The notes under the pieces: generated by a model | Told to the model about the DNA's origin: nothing | Database searches by the model: none | Seen by the model: the letters and a program-made list of their open reading frames with translations, nothing else | Assembly: GCF_022419205.1 (NCBI RefSeq) | Contig: NZ_JAJOZU010000003.1 | Coordinates: 248,001-312,000 of the forward strand | Length of the DNA stretch: 64,000 nucleotides | Direction: 5' to 3' | Source: Thermomonas alba | Lineage (GTDB): Bacteria; Pseudomonadota; Gammaproteobacteria; Xanthomonadales; Xanthomonadaceae | Shown here: piece after piece, positions 14,223 to 24,911 of the stretch | How the letters are laid out: every line of letters begins with the position of its first letter | Position numbering within the stretch: position 1 is the first letter of the stretch | Translations under genes and position numbers: made by a program

Positions 14223-15351
14223 ATGATCGAGCTCAATCCCATCCGAGCACGCATCGCCGACCTGCGCGGTCGGCTGGATGCGCTCCGGGGGTATCTTTGA
14301 CTACGACGCCAAGCGTGAGCGTCTGGAAGAAGTCGAACGCGAACTGGAACATCCCGACGTCTGGAACGACCCGGCACGGGCGCAGGCGCTGGGGCGCGAG
14401 CGTGCGCTGCTGGACAAGACCGTCAACGGGATTCGAGAGCTGAGCGAAGGCCTGTCCAGCGCGGCTGAGCTGCTGGAGTTGGCCGAACTGGAAAACGACG
14501 AGGAGACCGCACTGGCGGTGGCTGCCGACGTCGATCGCTACCAGAAAGGCGTGGAGCAGATCGAGTTCCAGCGCATGTTCTCCGGCAAGATGGATGCCGC
14601 CAATGCATTCGTGGACATCCAGGCCGGCGCCGGTGGCACCGAGGCGCAGGACTGGGCCGAGATGCTGTTGCGCATGTATCTGCGCTGGTGCGAATCGCGC
14701 GGCTGGAAGACCGAGTTGCTGGAAGTCAGCGCTGGCGAAGTGGCCGGCATCAAGTCGGCGACGTTCCGGGTCGAGGGTGACTATGCCTATGGTTGGCTGA
14801 AAACCGAAACCGGCGTGCACCGGCTGGTGCGCAAGAGCCCGTTTGATTCCGACAATCGCCGTCACACCAGTTTCACCAGCGTGTTCGTCTCGCCCGAGGT
14901 GAACGACGACATCGACATCGAGATCAACCCGGCCGATCTCAAAACCGACGTGTACCGTTCGTCCGGTGCGGGTGGCCAGCACGTGAACAAGACCGAGTCG
15001 GCGGTGCGCATCACCCACGTGCCGACCGGCGTGGTGGTGGCGTGCCAGACCGAGCGCAGCCAGCACGCCAACCGCGAGCGCGCCATGCAGATGCTCAAAG
15101 CCAAGCTGTACGAGCTGGAGATGCAGAAGCGCAATGCCGAAAAGGACGCGCTGGAGGCCAGCAAGTCCGACATCGGTTGGGGCAGCCAGATCCGCAACTA
15201 CGTGCTCGACCAGAGCCGGATCAAGGATCTGCGCACCGGTATCGAACGCAGCGACACCCAGAAAGTGCTGGATGGCGATCTCGACGAGTTTGTCGAAGCC
15301 AGCCTGAAGATGGGGCTGGAAGCGGGCGCCAAGCGCACCGACGCCGCCTGA
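14223..15351 (+). CDS. prfB: Peptide chain release factor 2, with programmed +1 frameshift
   Basis: Recognises UGA and UAA stop codons and triggers peptide release. The frame starting at ATG 14223 runs 25 codons to an in-frame TGA at 14298-14300; a +1 shift at CTT continues with GAC at 14299 for 350 more residues to 15351, giving about 375 aa. The junction GGGGGTATCTTTGAC matches the classic RF2 autoregulatory site: a Shine-Dalgarno-like G-run, the slippery CUU and UGA C. The downstream part shows the SPF codon-recognition motif (VRKSPFDSD) and the catalytic GGQ motif ([14 protein letters not shown]). The gene is therefore intact, not a pseudogene. Confidence 0.97.
14286..14301 (+). promoter_or_regulatory. 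prfB +1 frameshift site
   Basis: CGGGGGTAT CTT TGA C: the G-rich element acts as an internal Shine-Dalgarno, CTT (14295-14297) is the slippery codon and TGA (14298-14300) is the in-frame stop. In known bacteria, low RF2 slows termination here and promotes the shift, so RF2 level controls its own synthesis. Confidence 0.93.
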
Positions 15352-15423
15352 AGCCCCCTGTGCTGCCATCAGCGGCAGTGCCGGCCAGGCATGTGGCTGG
15401 TTGGCGCAACAGTCAGTGCGCGA

Positions 15424-16461
15424 TCATCCGGCTTGCGCGCGCAGGGCACGCAGACTGCGGGCGCGGGCCATCTCCGGGGCGCTTTTGACCAGTCGCGGCA
15501 CGCTGGAGAGCACGCTGACCAGGCCAGTTGCGGCGTCTGGCTGCTCCAGCACGGCCTCGGCGGTCGCTTCGTCGGGCAGATCCGCGCTCCAGTAGCCCAC
15601 CCAGGCATCGCGGTGGCGCTTGGCGGCATACAGGGCCCGGTCGGCCATCCGTAGCGCATAGTCCCAGCGTCGGCTCGGGCTGCCGCTGCCGTTGGCATGC
15701 AGTGGAATCGGCGCCAGCCCCAGCGAGACCGTGACCATGCGCTTGCTGTGGGCGGTCTCGAAGGTGTAGGCCATTGCCCGACGCAGGCGCGCGGCGATCT
15801 GTTCGGCCTGCTCGCGCGTCAGGTTGGCGCATGCGACCAGGAACTCCTCGCCGCCCCAGCGCGCGACCAGGTCGGTGGGGCGGCAGGCCGATTTCAAGCG
15901 CTGCGCCAGCGTCACCAGCACATCGTCCCCGACATGGTGGCCATAGCCGTCGTTGATCTGCTTGAAGTGGTCCACGTCGATCAGGAACAGCACGTGGCGG
16001 GTTCCGGCCGGCCCCGGCTGCGCCGCCAAGGCATCGAGCGCGGCGGTGGCCGCACGACGATTGGCCAGGCCGGTCAGTGCGTCCACTTCGCTCAGCCGCC
16101 GCAGCTGTTTCTGACGCTTGCGCAGCAGGAGTCCAAAGCCGGTCGACAGGCCGAGCAGCAGGGCGAGCACGGCGATCGCGGCAAGGTAGGCGAGCTGGCG
16201 CTTCTCACTCTGCAACTGCTCGATCTGATGCGCGTGGCGCAACTGCTCCAGTTCGTGCTGGGCGGCGCTGATGCGGGCGCGTGCCTGCAGGTCGGCCAGC
16301 GCCAGCGATTGCCGGTCGAGGCGGCTTTGCAGGCTCAGGCACTGCGCCAGCTGCAGCTGGGCGGCTTCCTTCGATGGGCCAGGAGCGGCGGCTGGCGTGG
16401 CCGGGAGCAGCAGGACCACCAGCAGCAGCGGAGCAAAGCGCAGGGCGGGGAGGGTGGCCAT
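15424..16461 (-). CDS. Membrane-bound diguanylate cyclase (GGEEF)
   Basis: Predicted to make cyclic di-GMP from two GTP. The 345-residue protein has a signal-peptide-like hydrophobic start (1-25), a periplasmic coiled-coil-like stretch (about 30-88) rich in Gln, Leu and Arg, one membrane segment (about 91-113) and a cytosolic GGDEF domain. The active site is GGEEF (203-207), preceded at the correct 5-residue spacing by RPTD (194-197), an RxxD product-inhibition site, so it should be active and feedback-controlled. I see no named sensor domain. It lies on the opposite strand between prfB and lysS inside the rpf region and diverges from lysS. Confidence 0.88.
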   Translation of the reverse strand: MATLPALRFAPLLLVVLLLPATPAAAPGPSKEAAQLQLAQCLSLQSRLDRQSLALADLQARARISAAQHELEQLRHAHQIEQLQSEKRQLAYLAAIAVLALLLGLSTGFGLLLRKRQKQLRRLSEVDALTGLANRRAATAALDALAAQPGPAGTRHVLFLIDVDHFKQINDGYGHHVGDDVLVTLAQRLKSACRPTDLVARWGGEEFLVACANLTREQAEQIAARLRRAMAYTFETAHSKRMVTVSLGLAPIPLHANGSGSPSRRWDYALRMADRALYAAKRHRDAWVGYWSADLPDEATAEAVLEQPDAATGLVSVLSSVPRLVKSAPEMARARSLRALRAQAG

Positions 16462-16638
16462 GTGTCGGAAATCCTGTGGCTTGTCCCTCCTGATGCAAGG
16501 AAAGTGCCATTCCTGCGTCGGATTTGTGTCACCAGGCGGCGCGCCTGTTGCGAGGCGCGCCTCTGCTATGCTTTTGGATCTTTCCCTTACCCACGCTCAC
16601 TGGCCCCGCGCGCCGGCGCGGCTGGCTTCGGATGCCCG

Positions 16639-18150
<1,512 letters not shown>

Positions 18151-18275
18151 GGGCCGGAGAAACCGCGATCAGGCGCACGCGTCGGGCCTTTCCGGCTTGC
18201 CAAGCGCAGGAAATGCGGTGAGGATGGCCTGACGGCATGGTTTCCCGCGTTCGGCCATGAGAGAGGAGGCGCGCT

Positions 18276-19334
18276 ATGGACGTGGTGATCGTCGATGACC
18301 AGCCTTCGGCCCGTACCTTGTTGCGGCAGGTGTTGCGGGACCTCGGTCCTCAGATTTCTGCGCACGACTTCGGTGCGCCGGAGGAGGCCTTGAAGTGGTG
18401 CGAGGCGCACCGGCCTGATCTGTTGCTGCTGGACTACCGCATGCCGGGCATGGACGGTCTGCAGCTGGCGCGCGCGATCCGCAAGCCTCTGCACAATCGC
18501 GATGTTCCGATCGTGCTGGTCACCGTCGTCGATGACGAGCCGGTGCGTCAAGCCGCTCTGGATGCAGGTGTCATCGATTTCATCCACAAGCCGATCCGTC
18601 CGCGCGACGTGCGCGCGCGCTGCCGCAATCTGCTGCAGCTGCGTCAGCAGACCGAGTCGGTCAAACAGCGCGCGCTGTCGCTGGAAGAACGCCTGCTCGC
18701 CAGCATGCACGAGGTGGAGCAGCGCGAGCGCGAAACCCTGCATCGGCTGGCCCGCGCCATCGAGCTGCGCGATATCGGCACCAGTGCCTATCTGGAGCGG
18801 ATGGCGCACATCGCTGGGTTGATCGCCGAAAACCTGCGGCTACCGGAAAGCCAGGTGCACCTGATCGAGCTGGCGGCGCCGCTGCATGACATCGGCAAGA
18901 TCGCGATTCCCGATGCCATCCTGATGAAGCCAGGCCCTCTGGACGAGGCCGAGCGCGCGCACATGATGCGGCATCCGCGAATCGGCTACGAACTGCTGCA
19001 GGACAGCCAGAACCGCTTCATCCAGATCGGCGCCCAGATCGCGCTGCGCCACCATGAACACTGGAACGGCGGTGGCTATCCGGATGGCCTGGCCGGCGAG
19101 CAGATTCCGCTGGAGGCGCGGATCGTCACCGTGGCCGACGTGCTGGATGCCCTGCTGTCGCCGCGGCCGTACAAGGCGCCGTGGAGTCTCGATCAGGCGC
19201 TCGCGTACATCGCCTCGCGCAGCGGCAGCATGTTCGATCCCGCCTGCGTGCGCGCGCTGATGGCGGACGTGCACCGGCTGCAGGAGATCTGCGAGCGCTA
19301 CTCACACATCGCGCCGCGCCGGGAGTGGCGTTGA
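18276..19334 (+). CDS. rpfG: RpfG, response regulator with HD-GYP c-di-GMP phosphodiesterase
   Basis: Output of the DSF pathway: RpfC passes phosphate to RpfG, whose HD-GYP domain degrades cyclic di-GMP. The 352-residue protein has a receiver domain (about 1-120, DD at 7-8, phospho-acceptor Asp53 in [12 protein letters not shown], Lys in IHKPI) and an HD-GYP domain with His204-Asp205 in [11 protein letters not shown] and the GYP triad at 267-269 in GGGYPDGL. An in-frame TGA lies just upstream and AGGAGG precedes the ATG, so the start is secure. The protein is about 25 residues shorter at the N-terminus than the Xanthomonas protein as I recall it. rpfC begins 2 bases after its stop. Confidence 0.97.
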   Translation: MDVVIVDDQPSARTLLRQVLRDLGPQISAHDFGAPEEALKWCEAHRPDLLLLDYRMPGMDGLQLARAIRKPLHNRDVPIVLVTVVDDEPVRQAALDAGVIDFIHKPIRPRDVRARCRNLLQLRQQTESVKQRALSLEERLLASMHEVEQRERETLHRLARAIELRDIGTSAYLERMAHIAGLIAENLRLPESQVHLIELAAPLHDIGKIAIPDAILMKPGPLDEAERAHMMRHPRIGYELLQDSQNRFIQIGAQIALRHHEHWNGGGYPDGLAGEQIPLEARIVTVADVLDALLSPRPYKAPWSLDQALAYIASRSGSMFDPACVRALMADVHRLQEICERYSHIAPRREWR

Positions 19335-19336
19335 CC

Positions 19337-21514
19337 ATGCGCGAGCTGCGTGACCGGGTGCTATCGCGGCTGCGCAACCGCGCCGATAGCGAGCATGCCC
19401 AGGTGGTGGTGCGCATGGTCATCACCGCGCTGTTCTCCCTGTACCTCGGGTTGCAGGTGGAGGGGGGCGACGGCCGTCTGCGCACCTGGCTTACCTGGTG
19501 GATCCTGCTCGGGGAGCTGACGCTGTCGGTCGGCCTGCTTGCGGCGATCCTGGTCAATCCCGCTATCTCTCACGTTCGGCGCTGGATCGGCATGCTCGCC
19601 GACTATTCGGCGCTGGCGGGGGTGATGTATTTGCAAGGGGAGCCTGCCGCGCCCCTGTATGCAGTGTATCTGTGGGTCACCATCGGCAACGGGATGCGCT
19701 ATGGCCCGCGCTATCTGATTGCGGCGACCGCGTTGGCGATGGTGTCGTTCGGAAGCGTGATCCTCACGACACCATACTGGCAGCAGAATGCCTACCTGGC
19801 CTGGGGGTTGCTGCTGGGGGCCGGCGCGGTGCCGCTGTACTTCCTGTCCCTGCTACGCGCGCTGACCGCGGCGGTGGAAGAGGCGCGGCGCGCCAATCAA
19901 GCCAAGAGCCGGTTCCTGGCCAATATGAGCCACGAGTTCCGCACCCCGCTGAACGGTCTGTCCGGGATGTCGGAACTGCTGGCCAGCACCCGCCTGGATG
20001 CCGAGCAGCGCGGTTATCTGGAGGCGATCCAGGCGGCGTCCCGCGCGCTGCTGGCGCTGGTGGAGGACGTGCTGGACATCGCGGTGATCGAGGCCGGCAA
20101 GCTCAAGCTGCGGGTCGAGGTGTTCGATCTGCACGCCCTGCTGGAGCAGATCAACCTGATACTGCAGCCGGAGGCGCGTTCCAAGCAGCTGGAGTATGTA
20201 GTGGCGGTGGCGCCGGATGTGCCCCCGCGGCTACGAGGGGATGCCGCGCACCTGCGGCAGGTGCTGGTGAACCTGCTCAGCAACGCGATCAAGTTCACCG
20301 CTTCGGGTGAGGTGCGGATGAGCGTGGAGCGGGTCGGCGAGTCTGGGCCCGGCAAAGTGCGGTTGCGCTTTACCGTCTCCGATACCGGCATCGGCATTCC
20401 GGCCTCTGCGCGGGCGCGCCTGTTCGAAGCGTTCGAGCAAGTCGATAGCAGCCTCGCGCGCAAGCATCAGGGCACCGGGCTTGGCACCACCATCGCCAAG
20501 GGACTGACCGAGGCGATGGGCGGCAGCATCGGTTTCGAGAGCAGCGAAAACGTCGGCAGCCGGTTCTGGGTGGAACTGCCCTTCGAGAATGTGACGGCTG
20601 CCGTGCCGGTGATGGCGCCCGACACGAGCGCCAAGGCCCCGCCGCTGGAGTTGCGCGATTCTCCCAACGTGATCGCGTTCGGAGACCCGTTCCTGCGCCA
20701 CCGCGCGCGCGTGCGCTCACTGCATGTGCTGGTGGCCGACGACCACGCGGCCAACCGCCTGTTATTGCAGGGCGTGCTGCAGAAAGCCGGGCACCGGGTG
20801 ATGACGGTAGAGGACGGCGAGGCTGCGCTGGATGCGCTTGCCGGGGGCGATTTCGATCTGGCGCTGGTGGATCTGCACATGCCCGAGATCAGCGGCATCG
20901 ATCTGTTGCGCCAGCTCCGGGTGATGCAGGCCGGCGCGCAGATCCGCACCCCGGTGCTGGTGGTCAGCGCGGATGCCTCGCCCGATGCCGCACAATCCTG
21001 TCGCGACGCCGGCGCGCGGGGGTTCATCACCAAGCCGTTCACGGCAGGACAACTGCTGGATACGATTGCCGGAATCGTCGCCGGGGAGGCCGGCGATGCG
21101 GCAACTTCGACGTCGGCGCCGGGCGGCGTGCTGCATGTGGCGGGCGAACAGGTGCTGGATCCTGCGGCGCTCGATGAGTTCGCGGCGCTAGGCATGGGCA
21201 AGGCCTTCGAGCTCGAGTTCGTCAGTCAGTGCATGACCGATGCGCGGACGGCGCTGGCGCGGATGCAGGCCGCCGGTGAAGCCGGCGACTGGGATCAGTT
21301 CCGCGAGCAGGCGCATGCGATGAAGGGCGTGGCCGGAAATCTCGGCCTGTTGCAGTGTGCCAGCCTCAGCGGAGCGTTGATGCGGATGACGGAGTTCGAA
21401 CTGGCGCGTGACTGGCAGCGGCACTGTCTGGCCCTACGCCAGCGCCTGCAGCAGGGTGAGCAGGCGCTGGCCGCGCGCGGAAGCTGGACTCCCGCGCGCG
21501 AGGACAATTCCTGA
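19337..21514 (+). CDS. rpfC: RpfC, hybrid sensor histidine kinase for DSF
   Basis: Inner-membrane sensor of the diffusible signal factor; in Xanthomonas it also binds and restrains RpfF. The 725-residue product (Xanthomonas campestris RpfC is 726 as I recall) has a multi-pass input domain (about residues 24-175), a HisKA domain with His199 in [16 protein letters not shown], an ATPase domain with N box [12 protein letters not shown] and G box VSDTGIGI, a receiver domain with Asp512 in [10 protein letters not shown], and a C-terminal Hpt domain with His660 in [12 protein letters not shown] chose ATG 19337, 2 bases after the rpfG stop, over upstream in-frame codons inside rpfG. It converges with rpfF, 9 bases away. 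Confidence 0.97.
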   Translation: MRELRDRVLSRLRNRADSEHAQVVVRMVITALFSLYLGLQVEGGDGRLRTWLTWWILLGELTLSVGLLAAILVNPAISHVRRWIGMLADYSALAGVMYLQGEPAAPLYAVYLWVTIGNGMRYGPRYLIAATALAMVSFGSVILTTPYWQQNAYLAWGLLLGAGAVPLYFLSLLRALTAAVEEARRANQAKSRFLANMSHEFRTPLNGLSGMSELLASTRLDAEQRGYLEAIQAASRALLALVEDVLDIAVIEAGKLKLRVEVFDLHALLEQINLILQPEARSKQLEYVVAVAPDVPPRLRGDAAHLRQVLVNLLSNAIKFTASGEVRMSVERVGESGPGKVRLRFTVSDTGIGIPASARARLFEAFEQVDSSLARKHQGTGLGTTIAKGLTEAMGGSIGFESSENVGSRFWVELPFENVTAAVPVMAPDTSAKAPPLELRDSPNVIAFGDPFLRHRARVRSLHVLVADDHAANRLLLQGVLQKAGHRVMTVEDGEAALDALAGGDFDLALVDLHMPEISGIDLLRQLRVMQAGAQIRTPVLVVSADASPDAAQSCRDAGARGFITKPFTAGQLLDTIAGIVAGEAGDAATSTSAPGGVLHVAGEQVLDPAALDEFAALGMGKAFELEFVSQCMTDARTALARMQAAGEAGDWDQFREQAHAMKGVAGNLGLLQCASLSGALMRMTEFELARDWQRHCLALRQRLQQGEQALAARGSWTPAREDNS

Positions 21515-21523
21515 CACCGGTGC

Positions 21524-22420
21524 TCATGCCTGGATGGCCGGGGCGCTGCCGTGACGGCGATACTGGGCGCGCACCAGCCGCTCCATCGTGCGCAGGGATT
21601 TTTCACCGAGCTGCAGGGCGGTTTCCACCCAGGTTTCGGTGATCGCCAGCAGTTCCTCCAGCGCCACCGGCTGCGCCATCGCGCGAACCTTGTGCATCGC
21701 GCTGCGGGCATGCGGGATGCGGCGATTGCGACGGATCACGTCCTCCACCGCTTGCACGCCTTGGCCGCGTGGGGCCAGCACGTCCACCAGGCCCATCCGG
21801 TAGAGTTCCTCGCTGGGCAGCACCTCGCCGCTGAGCATCAGCTGCTCGGCCTTGTGCGGTGGGATGCGCTTGCACAAGAAAGAGTACGCGCCCATGCCGG
21901 GGAACAGGTCGAACAGCACTTCCGGAAGGCCCATGCCGACGCCTTCCTCCGCCACGATGGTGTGGCAGCTCAGCGCGGCTTCGAAGCCGCCGCCCAGCGC
22001 GTCGCCCTGCACCAGGGCGATGCTGTGCGCGCCTGCGCCCAGGCCGTCGTGGAAGGCGTGCACGCCGCGCACGCACTGGGTGGCGTAGTGCAGCAGGGCC
22101 GAGCGGTCCTGGCGGCGGATCGCCTCGCAGAAATATTCGAGATCGCCCCCCAGGTTGAAGGCATCGCAGTCGGATGCCAGCACCACGTGCTTGAGGCTGA
22201 CATCGCCCTGGCGGCGCTCGCGCCACAGGCGTTCGCCCAGCGTCTGCTGGTAGCGCAGGATGTCATCCACCAGGGCCGGCTTGAAGCAGGCTCGCCCGGG
22301 AGAGGTGGCAAGGTCGGCGTGCATGTAACACCAATGCACGTCGCCAGCGGTATTGGTTGCCGTGCGCAGAGTGGAATAGCGCGGGACGGGGTTCAGTTTT
22401 TCAAGGGTCGCAGTGGCCAT
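21524..22420 (-). CDS. rpfF: RpfF, DSF synthase (enoyl-CoA hydratase family)
   Basis: Crotonase-fold enzyme that in Xanthomonas makes the cis-2-unsaturated fatty-acid signal DSF from 3-hydroxyacyl-ACP, with both dehydratase and thioesterase activity. The 298-residue product keeps the two catalytic glutamates, Glu147 in LGGGFEAALSCH and Glu167 in MGLPEVLFDLFPGMGAYSF, and the C-terminal LQLGEKSLRTMERLVRAQ. I chose the ATG at 22420, with GGAG 7 bases upstream, over an in-frame codon 36 bases earlier. It lies downstream of rpfB on the same strand but behind an intrinsic terminator, and converges on rpfC. Confidence 0.97.
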   Translation of the reverse strand: MATATLEKLNPVPRYSTLRTATNTAGDVHWCYMHADLATSPGRACFKPALVDDILRYQQTLGERLWRERRQGDVSLKHVVLASDCDAFNLGGDLEYFCEAIRRQDRSALLHYATQCVRGVHAFHDGLGAGAHSIALVQGDALGGGFEAALSCHTIVAEEGVGMGLPEVLFDLFPGMGAYSFLCKRIPPHKAEQLMLSGEVLPSEELYRMGLVDVLAPRGQGVQAVEDVIRRNRRIPHARSAMHKVRAMAQPVALEELLAITETWVETALQLGEKSLRTMERLVRAQYRRHGSAPAIQA

Positions 22421-22494
22421 GATCGCTCCAAACAGGATGAGGCCGGCCCGGGCCATGCCGGCTGGACAGGGGTTGGAGATGCGCCCGTGCGGCC

Positions 22495-22523
22495 TCTATG
22501 CGCCCAAAATCGCCAGAGCGCAA
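22495..22523 (-). promoter_or_regulatory. Candidate rpfF promoter
   Basis: On the - strand TTGCGC (22523-22518) and CATAGA (22500-22495) are separated by exactly 17 bases, giving a transcript start near 22488 and a leader of about 68 bases before the rpfF ATG. The -10 match is poor (3 of 6). Its place immediately after the rpfB terminator supports it. Confidence 0.35.
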
Positions 22524-22534
22524 GCAACGGCGAC

Positions 22535-22568
22535 AAAAAGAAACCCCGGAGGGCGGGCGCTCCGGGGT
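22535..22568 (-). terminator. Intrinsic terminator after rpfB
   Basis: CCCCGGAG (22544-22551) pairs perfectly with CTCCGGGG (22560-22567) around an 8-base loop. On the - strand the stem is followed by TTTCTTTTTG (22543-22534), a clear Rho-independent signal 31 bases beyond the rpfB stop. It would block or reduce rpfB readthrough into rpfF. Confidence 0.85.
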
Positions 22569-22598
22569 GGGATGCGGAAAACGTCGGGTCCAGCGCGA

Positions 22599-24275
22599 TC
22601 AGCGGGCAGTGGGTTGGCGCAACTCTTTGCGCAGGATCTTGCCGACGTTGCTCTTCGGCAACTCGCTGCGGAACTCGATGTATTTCGGCTGTTTGTAGCC
22701 GGTCAAGTTCTCGCGGCAGAAGGCCTTCACGTCTTCGGCGGTGAGCGCCGGGTCCTTCTTGACGATGAAGACTTTCACCGCTTCGCCCGATTTCTCGTCG
22801 GGCACGCCGATCGCAGCGACCTCGAGTACGCCCGGCATCATCGCGATCACGTCCTCGATCTCGTTCGGGTACACGTTGAAGCCGGAGACCAGGATCATGT
22901 CTTTCTTGCGGTCTACCAGATAGAAGTAGCCGCTGGCATCCATCTTGGCCATGTCGCCGGTATGCAGCCAGCCGTCGGCATCGAAGACCTTGGCGGTTTC
23001 CTCTGGGCGCTGCCAGTAGCCTTTCATGACCTGCGGCCCCTTCACGCACAGCTCGCCGACCTCACCAACCGGCAGCACGTTGCCGGCGTCGTCCTTGATG
23101 CAGACATCGGTGGATGGGACCGGAAGGCCGATCGAGCCGTTGTACTCGCGCAGGTCGAGCGGGTTGATGCACACAGCCGGCGAGGTTTCGGTGAGCCCAT
23201 AAGCCTCGGCCAGAGTCACGCCCGTCACTTTCTTCCATTTCTCTGCCACCGCGCGCTGCACCGCCATGCCGCCGCCGAGAGTCAGGTGCAGACGCGAGAA
23301 ATCCACCTGCTCGAAGCCCGGGGTGTTCAGCAGCCCGTTGAACAGCGTGTTGACACCGGTGATGGCGGTGAAGCCGGAATGCTTGAGCTCTTTCACGAAG
23401 CCGGGCATGTCGCGCGGGTTGGTGATCAAGAGGTTCTGCGCCCCGAACTTGATGAACACCAGGCAGTTCGCGGTCAGTGCGAAGATGTGGTAGAGCGGCA
23501 GCGCGGTGACGATCTTTTCTTCACCGAGGCGAACATTGGCGCCCACCCATGCGGCCGCTTGCTGCATGTTGGCCACCATGTTGCGGTGGGTCAGCATCGC
23601 ACCCTTGGAGACACCCGTGGTGCCGCCGGTGTACTGCAGGAAGGCGAGGTCCTCGGGTGCGTTGCGGATTTTGGGCAGCGCGTGCATCCGGCCCAGGGTC
23701 AACGCATCGCGGAAGCGCACTGCGCCCGGAATGGCGTAGTCCGGGACCATCTTCTTGACGTGCTTGAGCACGAAGTTGACGATCGCCCCCTTCGGAAAGC
23801 CCAGCATGTCGCCCAGACCGGTGGTGATGGCGCGCACGGCGGGCATCTCTGCCAGCACCTCCTGCGCCACGTGGCCGAAGTTGTCCATCACCAGCAGCAC
23901 ACTGGCGCCGGAGTCGGCGAGCTGGTGCTTGAGCTCGCGCGGGGTGTACATCGGGTTGGTGTTCACCACCGTCAGGCCGGCGCGCAGGATGCCGAAGATC
24001 GCCACCGGGTACTGCAGGCAGTTCGGCATCATGACCGCGACACGATCGCCTTTCTTCAGCCCCAGCTCGCCCACCAGGTAGCCCGCGAAGTCGCGGCTCA
24101 GGCGATCGAGGTCGCCATAGGTGATCGTCTTGCCAAAGTTGATGAAGGCGACATTGTCGCGGTACTTCTGGATCGCGGAATCGAAGACGTCATTGATCGA
24201 CTTGAATTCATCCAGGTCGATTTCGGCGGGCACGCCAGCGGGGTAATGGGCCAGCCAAGGACGATCGATACTCAT
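22599..24275 (-). CDS. rpfB: RpfB, long-chain fatty acyl-CoA ligase (FadD-like)
   Basis: Activates fatty acids to acyl-CoA with ATP; in Xanthomonas RpfB is linked to turnover of the DSF signal. The 558-residue product has the adenylate-forming motifs [18 protein letters not shown] (P-loop), AYGLTETSP, and the fatty-acyl-CoA-synthetase signature [13 protein letters not shown], with the catalytic lysine in [15 protein letters not shown] near the end. The start (MSIDRPWL) has AGGGGAA a few bases upstream. It lies first in the - strand rpfB-rpfF pair, with its own terminator after it. Confidence 0.95.
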   Translation of the reverse strand: MSIDRPWLAHYPAGVPAEIDLDEFKSINDVFDSAIQKYRDNVAFINFGKTITYGDLDRLSRDFAGYLVGELGLKKGDRVAVMMPNCLQYPVAIFGILRAGLTVVNTNPMYTPRELKHQLADSGASVLLVMDNFGHVAQEVLAEMPAVRAITTGLGDMLGFPKGAIVNFVLKHVKKMVPDYAIPGAVRFRDALTLGRMHALPKIRNAPEDLAFLQYTGGTTGVSKGAMLTHRNMVANMQQAAAWVGANVRLGEEKIVTALPLYHIFALTANCLVFIKFGAQNLLITNPRDMPGFVKELKHSGFTAITGVNTLFNGLLNTPGFEQVDFSRLHLTLGGGMAVQRAVAEKWKKVTGVTLAEAYGLTETSPAVCINPLDLREYNGSIGLPVPSTDVCIKDDAGNVLPVGEVGELCVKGPQVMKGYWQRPEETAKVFDADGWLHTGDMAKMDASGYFYLVDRKKDMILVSGFNVYPNEIEDVIAMMPGVLEVAAIGVPDEKSGEAVKVFIVKKDPALTAEDVKAFCRENLTGYKQPKYIEFRSELPKSNVGKILRKELRQPTAR

Positions 24276-24585
24276 GCGCTATTCCCCTGCAGATGTTCCG
24301 GCGCGCGGATGCGCCACCGTATGGCGTATTGGTTTTTCCGGATTTCAGCACAGCACCCAAAGGCTGGCAAGGTAGCGCGGATCCATCCAGAAGACTGACG
24401 AGCGTCTGGCGAGCATCGGTACTTGCGCCTTTGCCGGTGGGATGCGTCCTCGATCCGCGATGGCGGTGACGACTGGCTGCGGAGGGGTGTCTTTGGGGGA
24501 CCCTGGTCATTCGCGAGGCTACAGGCAGACCCATGGCGGGTGTATCGTCAAGACAGCATTTCCCACAGGCTGCAGGAGATTTCCA
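24276..24585. other. Intergenic region between rpfB and the ybiI-like gene
   Basis: These 310 bases separate two divergent genes and should hold both promoters. I see the Shine-Dalgarno sequence of rpfB (AGGGGAAT on the - strand near 24290) and that of the zinc-finger gene (GGAG near 24574). I find no hexamer pair that I would call a promoter, no TGTGA-N6-TCACA Clp/CRP-type site, and no credible gene; the open frames here have no recognisable protein. Confidence 0.5.
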
Positions 24586-24852
24586 ATGGCCACCGGTTGG
24601 GCGGGCGACGGAGCGGTGCAGGAACAGATCGATGCGACTGTGCAGGACGGCATCGCGCGGGCACGCAGCCGGCTCCCCAGCGGGCCGGGGCTGACCCATT
24701 GCGAGGAATGCGGGGCGGCGATCCCGGAGGCGCGGCGCAAGGCGATTCCCGGCGTGCGCCTGTGCGTGGCCTGCCAGCAGGCGCGCGATGCCGAGGAGGC
24801 CGCGTTCGCCGGCTACAACCGTCGTGGCAGCAAGGATAGCCAGCTGCGCTGA
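24586..24852 (+). CDS. ybiI: DksA/TraR-type zinc-finger protein, YbiI-like
   Basis: An 88-residue protein closely resembling E. coli YbiI (88 aa), from the MATGWAGDG start to the GYNRRGSKDSQLR end. It has a C4 zinc finger (CEECG near residue 39 and CVACQ near residue 60) of the DksA/TraR family but lacks DksA's long coiled coil, so it is unlikely to act fully like DksA; its function is not established. ATG is preceded by GGAG at suitable spacing. Longer open frames upstream in the same phase lack support. It diverges from rpfB and converges on the next gene. Confidence 0.88.
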   Translation: MATGWAGDGAVQEQIDATVQDGIARARSRLPSGPGLTHCEECGAAIPEARRKAIPGVRLCVACQQARDAEEAAFAGYNRRGSKDSQLR

Positions 24853-24859
24853 AAGAACG

Positions 24860-24880
24860 CGCCCGGCGCAAGGCCGGGCG
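24860..24880. terminator. Hairpin between two convergent genes
   Basis: CGCCCGGC (24860-24867) pairs perfectly with GCCGGGCG (24873-24880), loop GCAAG. On the - strand it is followed by a T-rich stretch (GTTCTTTC), so it may end the - strand repeat-protein gene; on the + strand no T-run follows. Confidence 0.5.
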
Positions 24881-24911
24881 GTGTGGGTAGGATGCAAGCA
24901 GGAAAGTGGCG

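Noticed and set aside
14223-14300. Short gene with early stop suggesting a broken prfB
   Set aside because: The TGA is part of the conserved RF2 frameshift site and the +1 frame continues with intact SPF and GGQ motifs.
15697-16638. Long N-terminal extension of lysS
   Set aside because: It is antisense to the diguanylate cyclase gene and not related to lysyl-tRNA synthetase; the ATG at 16639 gives the normal length.
24276-24585. Small open frames between rpfB and the zinc-finger gene
   Set aside because: They lack ribosome-binding sites and family resemblance, and overlap each other in several phases.
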